Source: JBBQSU01 sp038234815 (GTDB taxonomy: Bacteria; Planctomycetota; Phycisphaerae; Tepidisphaerales; Tepidisphaeraceae). Taken from it: a DNA stretch of 5,138 nucleotides. Each line of letters opens with the position of its first letter. Positions within the stretch are counted from its first letter, which is position 1. Below are positions 1 through 4,869 of this stretch, piece by piece. The position numbers and the translations under genes were made by a program. Under the pieces are notes generated by a model. It worked only from the letters and a program-made list of their open reading frames with translations. It made no database searches and was not told where the DNA came from. The stretch lies in assembly GCA_038234815.1 (NCBI GenBank), contig JBBQSU010000197.1, positions 1 to 5,138 of the forward strand, given 5' to 3'.

Positions 1-119
1 ATGGCCAGAAGCAGCGACACGACCAAACCGACTCCACAAAATATAATGATCGTTTTGAGAGTTACGACATCAACCTGGGTTCCGGACGCGGGCGAAAGCA
101 ATTGCGCGATTGCAGCCAT
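1..119 (-). CDS. Small membrane protein of unknown function (N-terminal part, runs off left edge)
   Basis: The minus strand has an ATG at 119-117 preceded by a strong Shine-Dalgarno sequence, GGAGG at 130-126, with a 6-nt spacer. The frame stays open for 39 codons to the window edge. The peptide begins MAAIAQLLSPASGTQ, a short polar lead, and then from about residue 21 becomes strongly hydrophobic (TLKTIIIFCGVGLVVSLLLA), which looks like a first transmembrane helix. There is no lipobox and no obvious cleavage site before the edge. I do not recognise the family. The ribosome binding site and the switch from polar to membrane segment are the reasons to believe it. It is transcribed in the same direction as the ABC-binding-protein remnant upstream but is probably separate from it, because about 220 bp of non-coding DNA lies between them. 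Confidence 0.55.
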   Translation of the reverse strand, partial: MAAIAQLLSPASGTQVDVVTLKTIIIFCGVGLVVSLLLA

Positions 120-350
120 TTGTGACCTCCAAGGTCGGACCCTGAGAATAAGGACGATTGAAATGTTAGCGTAGCCTCCGTGACGCACATATGAACTAGG
201 TCACACCACCCATCGATGGCATCCGGACGATGAGAGGTGCAGGATTTGGATCGACCGGCGCCGCCGTTTTTCAAAGGAGGGTAAGCAGCCATCCGGAACG
301 GATCATTGGTCCGCCTTGCTCGAAGGACGACGGTTATACCGACCAGCAAC

Positions 351-618
351 GCCTGCCCCAGGACTGGTCGGATTGATAAGCGCGCCGATCATCGTCGAAG
401 CGGGCACCATTTGCTTTAGCAGTTCCAGACGCTTTGAACCGAGTTCCACGGCCATCATCGTCGCGCCGGTGATGTTGCCGCCGGGCCGGTTGAGGCTCGT
501 GACCAGCCCCCACCTCAACCGGGTCCACGCCGATCTGAAAAATAATTGGGATACTTGTAGTTGCGGCCTTCGCGGCAATAGCAGCCGGACTTCCGCCTGT
601 CGCTGCAATGACATTCAC
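351..618 (-). pseudogene. Fragment of ABC transporter substrate-binding protein (ABC_sub_bind family), frameshifted and truncated
   Basis: Two overlapping minus-strand frames together match the middle of the ABC_sub_bind (PF04392-type) family, which is abundant in Bradyrhizobium. From 618 one frame reads NVIAATGGSPAAIAAKAATT followed by IPIIFQIGVDPVEVG. The protein then continues in another frame as GLVTSLNRPGGNITG, then VELGSKRLELLKQMVP and ALINPTSPGAG. The switch falls in a run of five C on the plus strand (507-511); removing one base restores DPVEVGLVTSLNRPGG. About 90 of the roughly 320 residues expected remain. The N-terminal signal peptide and first lobe are absent, and recognisable similarity is lost after about 351. 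The upstream end lies directly against the tRNA-derived repeat at 619, so the break probably came from recombination there. Family assignment rests on remembered family motifs. No function is expected. Confidence 0.8.
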
Positions 619-684
619 TCACACGTTCGAATCGTGTCGGGTGCGCCAGAAAAGCATGTGCCGGGCGTGCCGGGACTGTGGCGG
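619..684 (+). repeat. 66-bp tRNA-derived direct repeat, copy 1 (candidate attachment-site remnant)
   Basis: This block aligns without gaps to 3509-3574 at 61 of 66 positions; mismatches are at 622, 642, 645, 657 and 666. Similarity stops sharply on both sides. The first 30 bases are the 3' end of a tRNA, and the remaining 36 are a shared downstream tail that contains a 9-bp tandem motif (GTGCCGGGC then GTGCCGGGA, 658-675). A repeat that starts inside a tRNA gene and runs just past CCA is the usual signature of tyrosine-recombinase integration. The left border coincides with the truncated ABC-binding-protein fragment. The att-site reading is an inference. Confidence 0.7.
621..648 (+). pseudogene. 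3'-end remnant of a tRNA, probably tRNA-Arg(CCG), copy 1
   Basis: The T-stem ACACG (621-625) pairs perfectly with CGTGT (633-637) around the loop TTCGAAT (626-632). It is followed by the acceptor strand CGGGTGC (638-644), discriminator G (645) and encoded CCA (646-648). No 5' acceptor strand (GCACCCG), D-arm or anticodon arm lies upstream; pseudogene sequence begins at 618. The 3' end resembles bacterial tRNA-Arg(CCG), recalled from E. coli and alphaproteobacterial genes, but the anticodon itself is not here, so the isotype is inferred. It is not a functional tRNA. Confidence 0.72.
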
Positions 685-698
685 ACTCGGTTTCCTTG

Positions 699-728
699 CC
701 GGCAGGGGGGGGTCGGGTAGCCTGCCGG
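699..728. repeat. Perfect 8-bp inverted repeat around a G8 tract
   Basis: CCGGCAGG at 699-706 and CCTGCCGG at 721-728 are perfect reverse complements with a 14-nt loop. Eight consecutive G (705-712) begin in the left arm and run into the loop. Neither side is followed by a T-run, so it is a poor intrinsic terminator. It lies between repeat copy 1 and the end of the caspase gene. Its role is unknown; the G-run is also a site prone to sequencing or slippage errors. Confidence 0.45.
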
Positions 729-771
729 GGTTGCGAAGGACTAATTGCTTGGCCGCTTGCCTCACATCGAC

Positions 772-786
772 CCCGGGGCCCCCGGG
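772..786 (-). terminator. GC palindrome just downstream of the caspase gene (weak terminator candidate)
   Basis: CCCGGGG (772-778) and CCCCGGG (780-786) form a perfect inverted repeat with one base between them, starting 15 nt after the caspase stop codon. The position suits transcript end formation or 3'-end stabilisation. However, no U-tract follows on the minus strand, and a real hairpin would have to sacrifice central pairs. I would not call it a proven terminator. Confidence 0.25.
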
Positions 787-801
787 CTCGCGCCTTCTTG
801 A

Positions 802-2238
802 TCACGTCGAGGGCACGAAGCGCAGGGCCCGGATATGGGGAAAAGCATTTGCGCGTTCCAACCGAATATGGTTCTCGCCAGCCCTGAGATCGTAGAACCC
901 TTGCGCGCGAAAACTCTGGTTCGCTTCCGACCAGCCGCCCGTTGTCTCGTTGAGTGCGTCGGCGCGGACGACCTTGCCGTTGATGACGATCTTGACAGGG
1001 CGCGCTTCCAGCGCCGCAAATTCGATGTCGAGTCGATAGCGCCCGGCGGTTGGCGCCGAAAAAACCCATTCGGCCGCATTTGGTCTTAGGCCATATGGCG
1101 GCGCGTTGTGCAAAACGTTCGCGCCATACTGGCTGGCGAGACCGCCGCCGATCTCAATGTCGCGGCTTCGCTTCAGATCAACCGAACTCGCAGGCAACAG
1201 GATCGGCTGGGTGTCTGTCGTGCGTTCTACAGAAGGTCCAGGTATCGTCGGCGTCGGCTTATTCTCTCCCGTTAGTCCCGCGATACGTTCACGCGCCAAC
1301 GGCGCGAACACGCTTTCCGGATAGTCTCTCAGAAAACGATGAAACACCGCCGCGTCGCCAGATTCCCGAATTGCATTCCAGACGCCAAGTTCGACCGTGC
1401 GTGTGTCAGATGCCGGAGTGGATGGCTTGGACGAATTTGTCTGCGGGGCAATAGTCACTGTGCCTTCGACCTTGAACGAGAACCGGCCCGTCAGCGATGA
1501 AGAGTCCCAAGGCACCTGCTTGCCATTTGTCTGCCGCATGACGTCGTTGCGAACCTCGATCATCAGGTCCGAGAGCGACAGGCCGGGTTTTTCCATGTTG
1601 GCGAGAAACGCCTGCGTGAACGGGCTGTTCCGGCCAGCGCCGTCCTGCGCAACGTTATCGGGTTGTGTAGCGAAGGCGATGAAGGTGCCGGATGCCGTTT
1701 GAATGCGGCTCAGGCCTCGGCCGAGCGCCGAAGACGATCGCGTGCCAAGCGTTCGCGACAGATCCTTTGCAAACGGATTGTCGCGACACGCATCGAGCAG
1801 CACGATGTTGACGCGACTGCCGCGCGAAAGCTGCTGCATGACCAGCGGAACCGGGATCAGCGCGATATCGAGCTCCGCCTCATATTCCACCTTGGCGTCG
1901 GTCGGCACCAGATAGTTCTGACCGTTCACCTGCAGGCCGTGGCCGGCGTAAAAGAACAGGGCGACGTCCGCACCTTCCGCGGCGCGACCGAAGGCGGCAA
2001 GCGTGTTCAGGAATCCGTTGCGATCGAGATCGAGCCCTGGAATGACGTCGAATTCCATGGCCTTGAGGCGTGAGATCATATCACCGGCGTCATTGCGCGG
2101 ATTGAGGAGGCGCGGCACGTTCGTGTAGTTCGAATTGCCGACCACGAGCGCGACTCTGCGCTCGGCGACAGCGGGTTGCGCGATCGTCAACGTGATCCAG
2201 AAAGCGACGGCGGAGTAAAATTTCGAGCTGAAATGCAT
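802..2238 (-). CDS. Secreted caspase-family (peptidase C14-like) cysteine peptidase with C-terminal beta-sandwich-like module
   Basis: The 478-residue protein starts at the ATG at 2238-2236, with AGGGG upstream at about 10 nt. It begins with a signal peptide (hydrophobic residues 9-20, likely cleavage after A25 in QPAVA|E). An open frame upstream to 2469 shows no protein character, and starting there would bury the signal. Residues 26-255 are a caspase p20-like fold: the first strand RRVALVVGNSNY (27-38), catalytic His100 in FFYAGHG, and catalytic Cys151 in VLLDACRDNPF. Residues 281-322 (VELGVWNAIRESGD and RFLRDYPESVFAPLARERI) are the short helical segment that often follows this domain in rhizobial homologues. 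A Pro/Thr linker is followed by a C-terminal module (about 357-478; AGRYRLDIEF, INGKVV, AGENHIRLE) resembling a carbohydrate-binding-like beta-sandwich. It probably acts as a periplasmic or envelope peptidase; the substrate is unknown. It is divergent from the membrane protein gene at 2530. Confidence 0.9.
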   Translation of the reverse strand: MHFSSKFYSAVAFWITLTIAQPAVAERRVALVVGNSNYTNVPRLLNPRNDAGDMISRLKAMEFDVIPGLDLDRNGFLNTLAAFGRAAEGADVALFFYAGHGLQVNGQNYLVPTDAKVEYEAELDIALIPVPLVMQQLSRGSRVNIVLLDACRDNPFAKDLSRTLGTRSSSALGRGLSRIQTASGTFIAFATQPDNVAQDGAGRNSPFTQAFLANMEKPGLSLSDLMIEVRNDVMRQTNGKQVPWDSSSLTGRFSFKVEGTVTIAPQTNSSKPSTPASDTRTVELGVWNAIRESGDAAVFHRFLRDYPESVFAPLARERIAGLTGENKPTPTIPGPSVERTTDTQPILLPASSVDLKRSRDIEIGGGLASQYGANVLHNAPPYGLRPNAAEWVFSAPTAGRYRLDIEFAALEARPVKIVINGKVVRADALNETTGGWSEANQSFRAQGFYDLRAGENHIRLERANAFPHIRALRFVPST

Positions 2239-2341
2239 GGTCCCGTGACCCCTATAGCCCAAAGACAAGCCCGCTTTCTGCCTTGACGCCTTGATCCAGA
2301 TTAAAAATGATCCAACTCGGACATCAGTGTGCCCAAACAGC

Positions 2342-2373
2342 ACGATTTGCATGATCGCACAGCGCCAAATCGT
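2342..2373. promoter_or_regulatory. Inverted repeat in the divergent intergenic region (possible operator)
   Basis: The 291-bp spacer 2239-2529 separates the divergent caspase and membrane-protein genes and must hold both promoters. Within it, ACGATTTG (2342-2349) and CAAATCGT (2366-2373) form a perfect 8-bp inverted repeat separated by 16 bp. That centre-to-centre spacing of about two helical turns suits a dimeric regulator. It lies about 104 bp upstream of the caspase start and 157 bp upstream of the other start. An AT-rich patch (ATTAAAAAT, about 2300-2308) is nearby. I could not identify convincing -35/-10 pairs. Functional assignment is inference only. Confidence 0.3.
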
Positions 2374-2529
2374 AATGTCCGATTGATTCATGTCAACGAC
2401 GGTCGGCGATGGGACAAGCCTAATCGCAAAACCAATTGATCTAACGGAGCGCTTCGGCGGTCGCAACATATACGCGCACGTTCAGGCGAGCGTTCGACCA
2501 GCACTTGGGCTCCTGAGCGAAACATCGAC

Positions 2530-3327
2530 ATGTTCCAGGCCCTGAGCCAGAGAGTTCAAAACTACGCGGATGCCCTGTTCGCGGGCTTTACCAGGACGGC
2601 GCAGGACGGGCGTAAGGTCATCTATCCGAGGGGCTTTCTCGCCCGCGGCTACGTCATCGCCTCCGAGGAAGACGAAAAGCGGCTGAAGCAAAAATTCGCG
2701 GTTTTTCTCGTTGTCGCGCCGATCCTTATTGGAGCCGGACAGGTCTTATGGGGACTTCCCGGCTCAGTCGGCGTCGGCGCGCTGCTTCTTGTCTGTTACG
2801 CAATCTATGCAAAGCGATTGACGGCCAACATGGAGCCTTCGGGCGAAGGTTTGCCGGTGACAGAGGCGTTTCGCGGACAGGCGCGCAAGCACAGCCCAGC
2901 GCGGCTATGGTCGTGGACGATCACCGGGATGTTTGCTCTGAGTTTCGGTATCATCGCGAGCTTTCTCATGCCCGAAAACAGAACCGGCTTTGCGTTCCTT
3001 ATCGTTGTCGGCGGCTTCCTGGCCGCTTTCGGCGGCTACATGCTCGCCCTGCGCCGTGGCGCCAATCCGCCGGCAGCAAGTCCCTCGCCCGCCGGGGACT
3101 CGGTAGTGGCGGAGGAGGCCGCTATGTATATCACGGGCGACGTCGGCCCAGTTCGTGCGTGGTTCATAACGATCTTCGGCCTCGTGTTCACCGGTCTTGG
3201 TATCTTCTTGCTCGTAGTCGACCCTGCGGACAGATCAACCGGGGCTGGCATCACCGCCATGTTTGGACTCATCGCTGCTTTCGGAATAGCTCTGCTCGTG
3301 TTGCGGTATCGCGACCGCCGGAGCTAG
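2530..3327 (+). CDS. Multi-pass inner-membrane protein of unknown function (about six helices)
   Basis: The 265-residue protein has a soluble N-terminus of about 55 residues with a notable motif, IYPRGFLARGYVIASEEDE (31-49), which resembles the YP-G-L-RGY-V-SEE lead of some small alphaproteobacterial membrane proteins of unknown role. Hydrophobic segments follow in pairs at about 56-74, 78-94, 126-146, 153-173, 209-230 and 238-258. They are separated by hydrophilic loops at 95-125 and 174-208, the latter Pro/Ala/Ser rich. The protein ends in RYRDRRS, a positive tail consistent with a cytoplasmic C-terminus. The start ATG has only a weak ribosome binding site (GAG in CTGAGCG, about 12 nt upstream), but no better start lies nearby. 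It is divergent from the secreted caspase-like peptidase and is the only other gene between the two tRNA-derived repeats. A joint role in the envelope is possible but not shown. Confidence 0.8.
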   Translation: MFQALSQRVQNYADALFAGFTRTAQDGRKVIYPRGFLARGYVIASEEDEKRLKQKFAVFLVVAPILIGAGQVLWGLPGSVGVGALLLVCYAIYAKRLTANMEPSGEGLPVTEAFRGQARKHSPARLWSWTITGMFALSFGIIASFLMPENRTGFAFLIVVGGFLAAFGGYMLALRRGANPPAASPSPAGDSVVAEEAAMYITGDVGPVRAWFITIFGLVFTGLGIFLLVVDPADRSTGAGITAMFGLIAAFGIALLVLRYRDRRS

Positions 3328-3423
3328 CCGATCGCCATCGTTTCCTGATGTCCCGCGTGCCGCAGGCGGTCCTATTGTCTGCTCCGATCATCCATCTTCG
3401 CCGCATCACCAGCGCGCCAAAAC

Positions 3424-3443
3424 TCCGAATGCCAGAGTTCGGA
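3424..3443 (-). terminator. Small hairpin downstream of the membrane-protein gene
   Basis: TCCGAA (3424-3429) pairs with TTCGGA (3438-3443) across an 8-nt loop. On the minus strand the hairpin is followed by GTTTTGG, a short T-run. No minus-strand gene ends here, and the plus-strand gene ended about 95 bp earlier, so a terminator role is weakly supported. The rest of 3328-3467 shows no coding or RNA signal to me. Confidence 0.2.
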
Positions 3444-3467
3444 CTGACCTCGGCAACGGGCCCGCCA

Positions 3468-3502
3468 GGGGGTATGAGGGGGTAGGAGGAGGGCCCGAAG
3501 GG
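3468..3502 (+). other. G-tract cluster (possible G-quadruplex) directly before repeat copy 2
   Basis: The plus strand carries four G-tracts: 3468-3472 (five G), 3478-3482 (five G), 3491-3493 and 3500-3502. Loops are 5, 8 and 6 nt. The middle loop is slightly longer than the common rule but contains extra GG pairs. It ends within the anticodon-arm side of the tRNA remnant. A structural role is inference; it may be chance in G+C-rich DNA. Confidence 0.3.
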
Positions 3503-3538
3503 CAAAGGTCAGACGTTCGAATCGTGTCGGGCGCACCA
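3501..3538 (+). pseudogene. 3'-half remnant of a tRNA, probably tRNA-Arg(CCG), copy 2
   Basis: This copy retains more of the tRNA than copy 1. It has GGCAA (3501-3505), matching the 3' side of an anticodon stem, AGGTC (3506-3510) as variable region, T-stem AGACG/CGTGT (3511-3515 with 3523-3527) around TTCGAAT, acceptor strand CGGGCGC (3528-3534), discriminator A (3535) and CCA (3536-3538). The T-stem has one G-G mismatch (3512 with 3526). The sequence before 3501 gives no anticodon stem partner, D-arm or 5' acceptor strand. The order GGCA-AGGTC-T-arm-CGGGCGC agrees with remembered tRNA-Arg(CCG) genes, but without the anticodon the isotype is inferred. It is not functional. Confidence 0.72.
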
Positions 3539-3574
3539 GAAAAGCACGTGCCGGGGGTGCCGGGACTGTGGCGG
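3509..3574 (+). repeat. 66-bp tRNA-derived direct repeat, copy 2 (candidate attachment-site remnant)
   Basis: This copy lies in direct orientation at an offset of exactly 2890 bp from copy 1 and is identical at 61 of 66 positions. The shared part covers the T-arm, acceptor and CCA plus 36 bp of downstream tail ending CTGTGGCGG. Beyond 3574 the two sites diverge completely. With copy 1 it brackets the caspase/membrane-protein pair. Since neither copy has an intact tRNA, they may be stacked remnants of successive integrations, with the intact tRNA outside the window. Confidence 0.7.
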
Positions 3575-3615
3575 GCAATCTTCAGGCAGTTTGGGCATTT
3601 ATGTGTTAATTCGAC

Positions 3616-3632
3616 CGCCGGGTTGCCCGGCG
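3616..3632. repeat. Strong GC hairpin in the spacer after repeat copy 2
   Basis: CGCCGGG (3616-3622) and CCCGGCG (3626-3632) form a perfect 7-bp stem with loop TTG. The plus-strand continuation is TTCGAATTGAAC, without a U-tract. An 11-bp tandem duplication (ACGGGCACGGG, 3643-3663, second unit one base short) follows closely. The surrounding spacer 3575-3791 has no gene that I can support. The hairpin may be a terminator remnant or part of the former tRNA flank. Confidence 0.35.
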
Positions 3633-3791
3633 TTCGAATTGAACGGGCACGGGACGGGCACGGCTTTCAGATACCTCCGCTATCGGGGCGCATCCCACGG
3701 CGCAAACAAGGGGCCTCCGATAGGGGAAGATACTCTTGCTTTGTCAGACGCGACCTGCGTTTGAGAGCAAAATATGCCACAAGGAAAAACA

Positions 3792-4001
3792 ATGTCAGTT
3801 GATAACGCCAAAGACATCTCGCCTAAAAAGCCGATCACCGAGAACAAGATTGTCGAACCCAAGTCAGAATCTTCCACCAAGACTGAAAGCAAATCAGACG
3901 CTTCACCAAAAAGGCAAGGAATGGGCGAGGGTCAAAAGGCGGTATCTAAAGCCTACAAGGATAACTGGAACGACATTTTTGGGAAGAAGAAAAAGCGATA
4001 G
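3792..4001 (+). CDS. Small lysine-rich hydrophilic protein of unknown function
   Basis: This 69-residue protein starts at the ATG at 3792, preceded by AAGGA (3781-3785) with a 6-nt spacer. An in-frame ATG six codons earlier (3774) lacks such a site, so the later start is preferred. The first 45 residues are polar and low-complexity, rich in Lys, Ser, Glu and Thr, and probably disordered. The C-terminal 24 residues look more constrained: GQKAVSKAYKDNWNDIFGKK followed by KKR. An AYKDNW-DIFGKK-type ending is familiar from short uncharacterised rhizobial proteins, but I cannot name a family or function. There is no signal or membrane segment, so it is probably cytoplasmic; the basic tail would suit nucleic-acid or ribosome contact, which is speculation. 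It converges with the PilZ remnant. Confidence 0.65.
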   Translation: MSVDNAKDISPKKPITENKIVEPKSESSTKTESKSDASPKRQGMGEGQKAVSKAYKDNWNDIFGKKKKR

Positions 4002-4040
4002 AATCTTCGTGTGCCGCATTGGGACGTGTGCAGCCGCGGC

Positions 4041-4058
4041 AGCTTCGATGTCGAAGCT
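4041..4058. terminator. Perfect 8-bp hairpin between convergent genes
   Basis: AGCTTCGA (4041-4048) and TCGAAGCT (4051-4058) are exact reverse complements separated by TG. The hairpin lies 39 bp after the stop of the small lysine-rich gene and 23 bp beyond the end of the PilZ remnant, so it could serve both convergent transcripts. No U-tract follows in either direction, which lowers confidence in intrinsic termination. Confidence 0.35.
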
Positions 4059-4081
4059 CGTTGAAATAGCCGATCCGGAAG

Positions 4082-4373
4082 TCAGCTATTCGCTGCAAGG
4101 TAGCGATTTTGGTCGATGAACTCGGCGCCGAACTCGCAACCTATCCGCCACGCAAGTCGACACTGGCGGCGGCCCTCTGATTGCAAACTCAGCGGGAATG
4201 TCGAGATTTTCGACAATCATCCGCGCCCCGCCCTCGGACACGTCAACTATCCTGCAATCACGGGGCAAAGAGCCGACCCCGAATTGGATCTTAGCCTGCC
4301 CATTAAACGCTACACGTTGGGATTGGCGCCGATTTGCTGACACTGCTATCTGCCCCCAAGCCGCATGGTTCAT
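4082..4373 (-). pseudogene. PilZ-domain protein gene, frameshifted
   Basis: From the ATG at 4373 the minus strand encodes a short PilZ-type protein. It has the arginine motif RQSQR (residues 16-20, RxxxR) and DVSEGG (44-49, DxSxxG), the two motifs that bind cyclic di-GMP in this family. After AEFAI (residue 65) the frame goes wrong. The expected last strand, CRLAWRIGCEFGAEFIDQNR and then YLAANS, is found one frame over from 4162 and stops at 4082-4084. The shift lies between about 4180 and 4162, in a GGGCCGCCGCC tract. A frame open further upstream to a TTG at 4445 lacks family character. Unshifted, translation adds about 30 unrelated residues. The gene is either recently broken or carries a sequencing error; if repaired it would be a small single-domain c-di-GMP effector. 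Confidence 0.75.
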
Positions 4374-4869
4374 CTCAGTGGTCTTACTGAAAAGGTATTG
4401 GAACTCGCCTAGCAAGACTGATTGCAATGCGTCTATTTCCTTCAATTTCTATTTACTTGGGGTGTGCCGCAGTAGAATCCTGAACGTCTCGTGCAAGGTT
4501 GTGTTTTCCGGTTCATGGGGAATTCGGAGAGGTCCATCTTGTGTGAGAAAGTCTTCTTGCCTATGGAGGGAGGCGCCGTGATTTCGATGGACGACCAGTT
4601 CGCGACTTAGAGGCGTCCAGACCGAAATCAGCGACGATCAATTCGTGCAGTTGCTGACGATACCCGCTGCACAGGGCCAGTTCCTGCACGGCGAACCACC
4701 CAGGGACCGGCCTTCGGCAGCGGCCATGCAAGTGGGCTGACGGGGGACCGTAGCTGCGCGTTTTCCCGAAAAATGGGCCCCAATGCGGCTCGGGTGGGCC
4801 AATAGAATGGCTAAGCCCGACATTTGCGTGAGGAATGCGTGGGGAAACGGGTCCGATATCCTCGCGCGG
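4374..4869. other. Non-coding or degraded stretch between the PilZ and DUF2336 genes
   Basis: I find no gene with recognisable product here. Long open frames exist on both strands, but their translations are rich in Arg, Pro, Gly and Cys and have no family motif. The only translational signal of note is a good Shine-Dalgarno sequence at 4565-4569 leading to a 10-codon frame (listed separately). No tRNA, terminator with U-tract or repeat of note was seen. The upstream control region of the PilZ gene should lie at its left end. Confidence 0.5.
4578..4610 (+). other. Ten-codon open frame with a strong ribosome binding site (gene-start remnant or leader peptide)
   Basis: GGAGG (4565-4569, within TATGGAGGGAGG) lies 8 nt before a GTG at 4578. 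The frame reads VISMDDQFAT and stops with TAG at 4608-4610. An internal ATG (4587) is also in frame. The site strength contrasts with the tiny product, suggesting the 5' remnant of a broken gene. A different frame downstream encodes EISDDQFVQLL (about 4623-4655), echoing ISMDDQF, but it does not continue into anything I recognise. Confidence 0.25.

Noticed and set aside
621..648. A functional tRNA gene
   Set aside because: Only the T-arm, acceptor 3' strand and CCA are present; there is no D-arm, anticodon arm or 5' acceptor strand upstream.
316..720. Plus-strand 134-codon frame over the ABC remnant and tRNA repeat
   Set aside because: It is the antisense shadow of the ABC_sub_bind fragment and runs through the tRNA remnant.
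515..1069. Minus-strand open frame of 184 codons overlapping the caspase end, tRNA remnant and ABC fragment
   Set aside because: It is an out-of-frame shadow. Its segment HPTRFERV is the antisense translation of a tRNA T-arm, a well-known source of spurious proteins.
2239..2469. N-terminal extension of the caspase gene to an ATG at 2469
   Set aside because: The extra 77 residues show no family character, and they would place the clear signal peptide (start at 2238) inside the protein. The start at 2238 also has an upstream AGGGG.
2748..3485. Plus-strand 245-codon frame within the membrane-protein gene
   Set aside because: The translation is Arg/Ser-rich without domains, in a different frame from the clear six-helix protein.
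3372..3578. Minus-strand frame containing VRPTRFERLTFA
   Set aside because: This is the same antisense-tRNA artefact at repeat copy 2, not a protein.
4561..4869. Open minus-strand frame of 102 codons directly following the DUF2336 stop in the same frame
   Set aside because: It could be read as a C-terminal extension after a nonsense mutation, but DUF2336 proteins normally end near the observed TAA and the sequence resembles no family.
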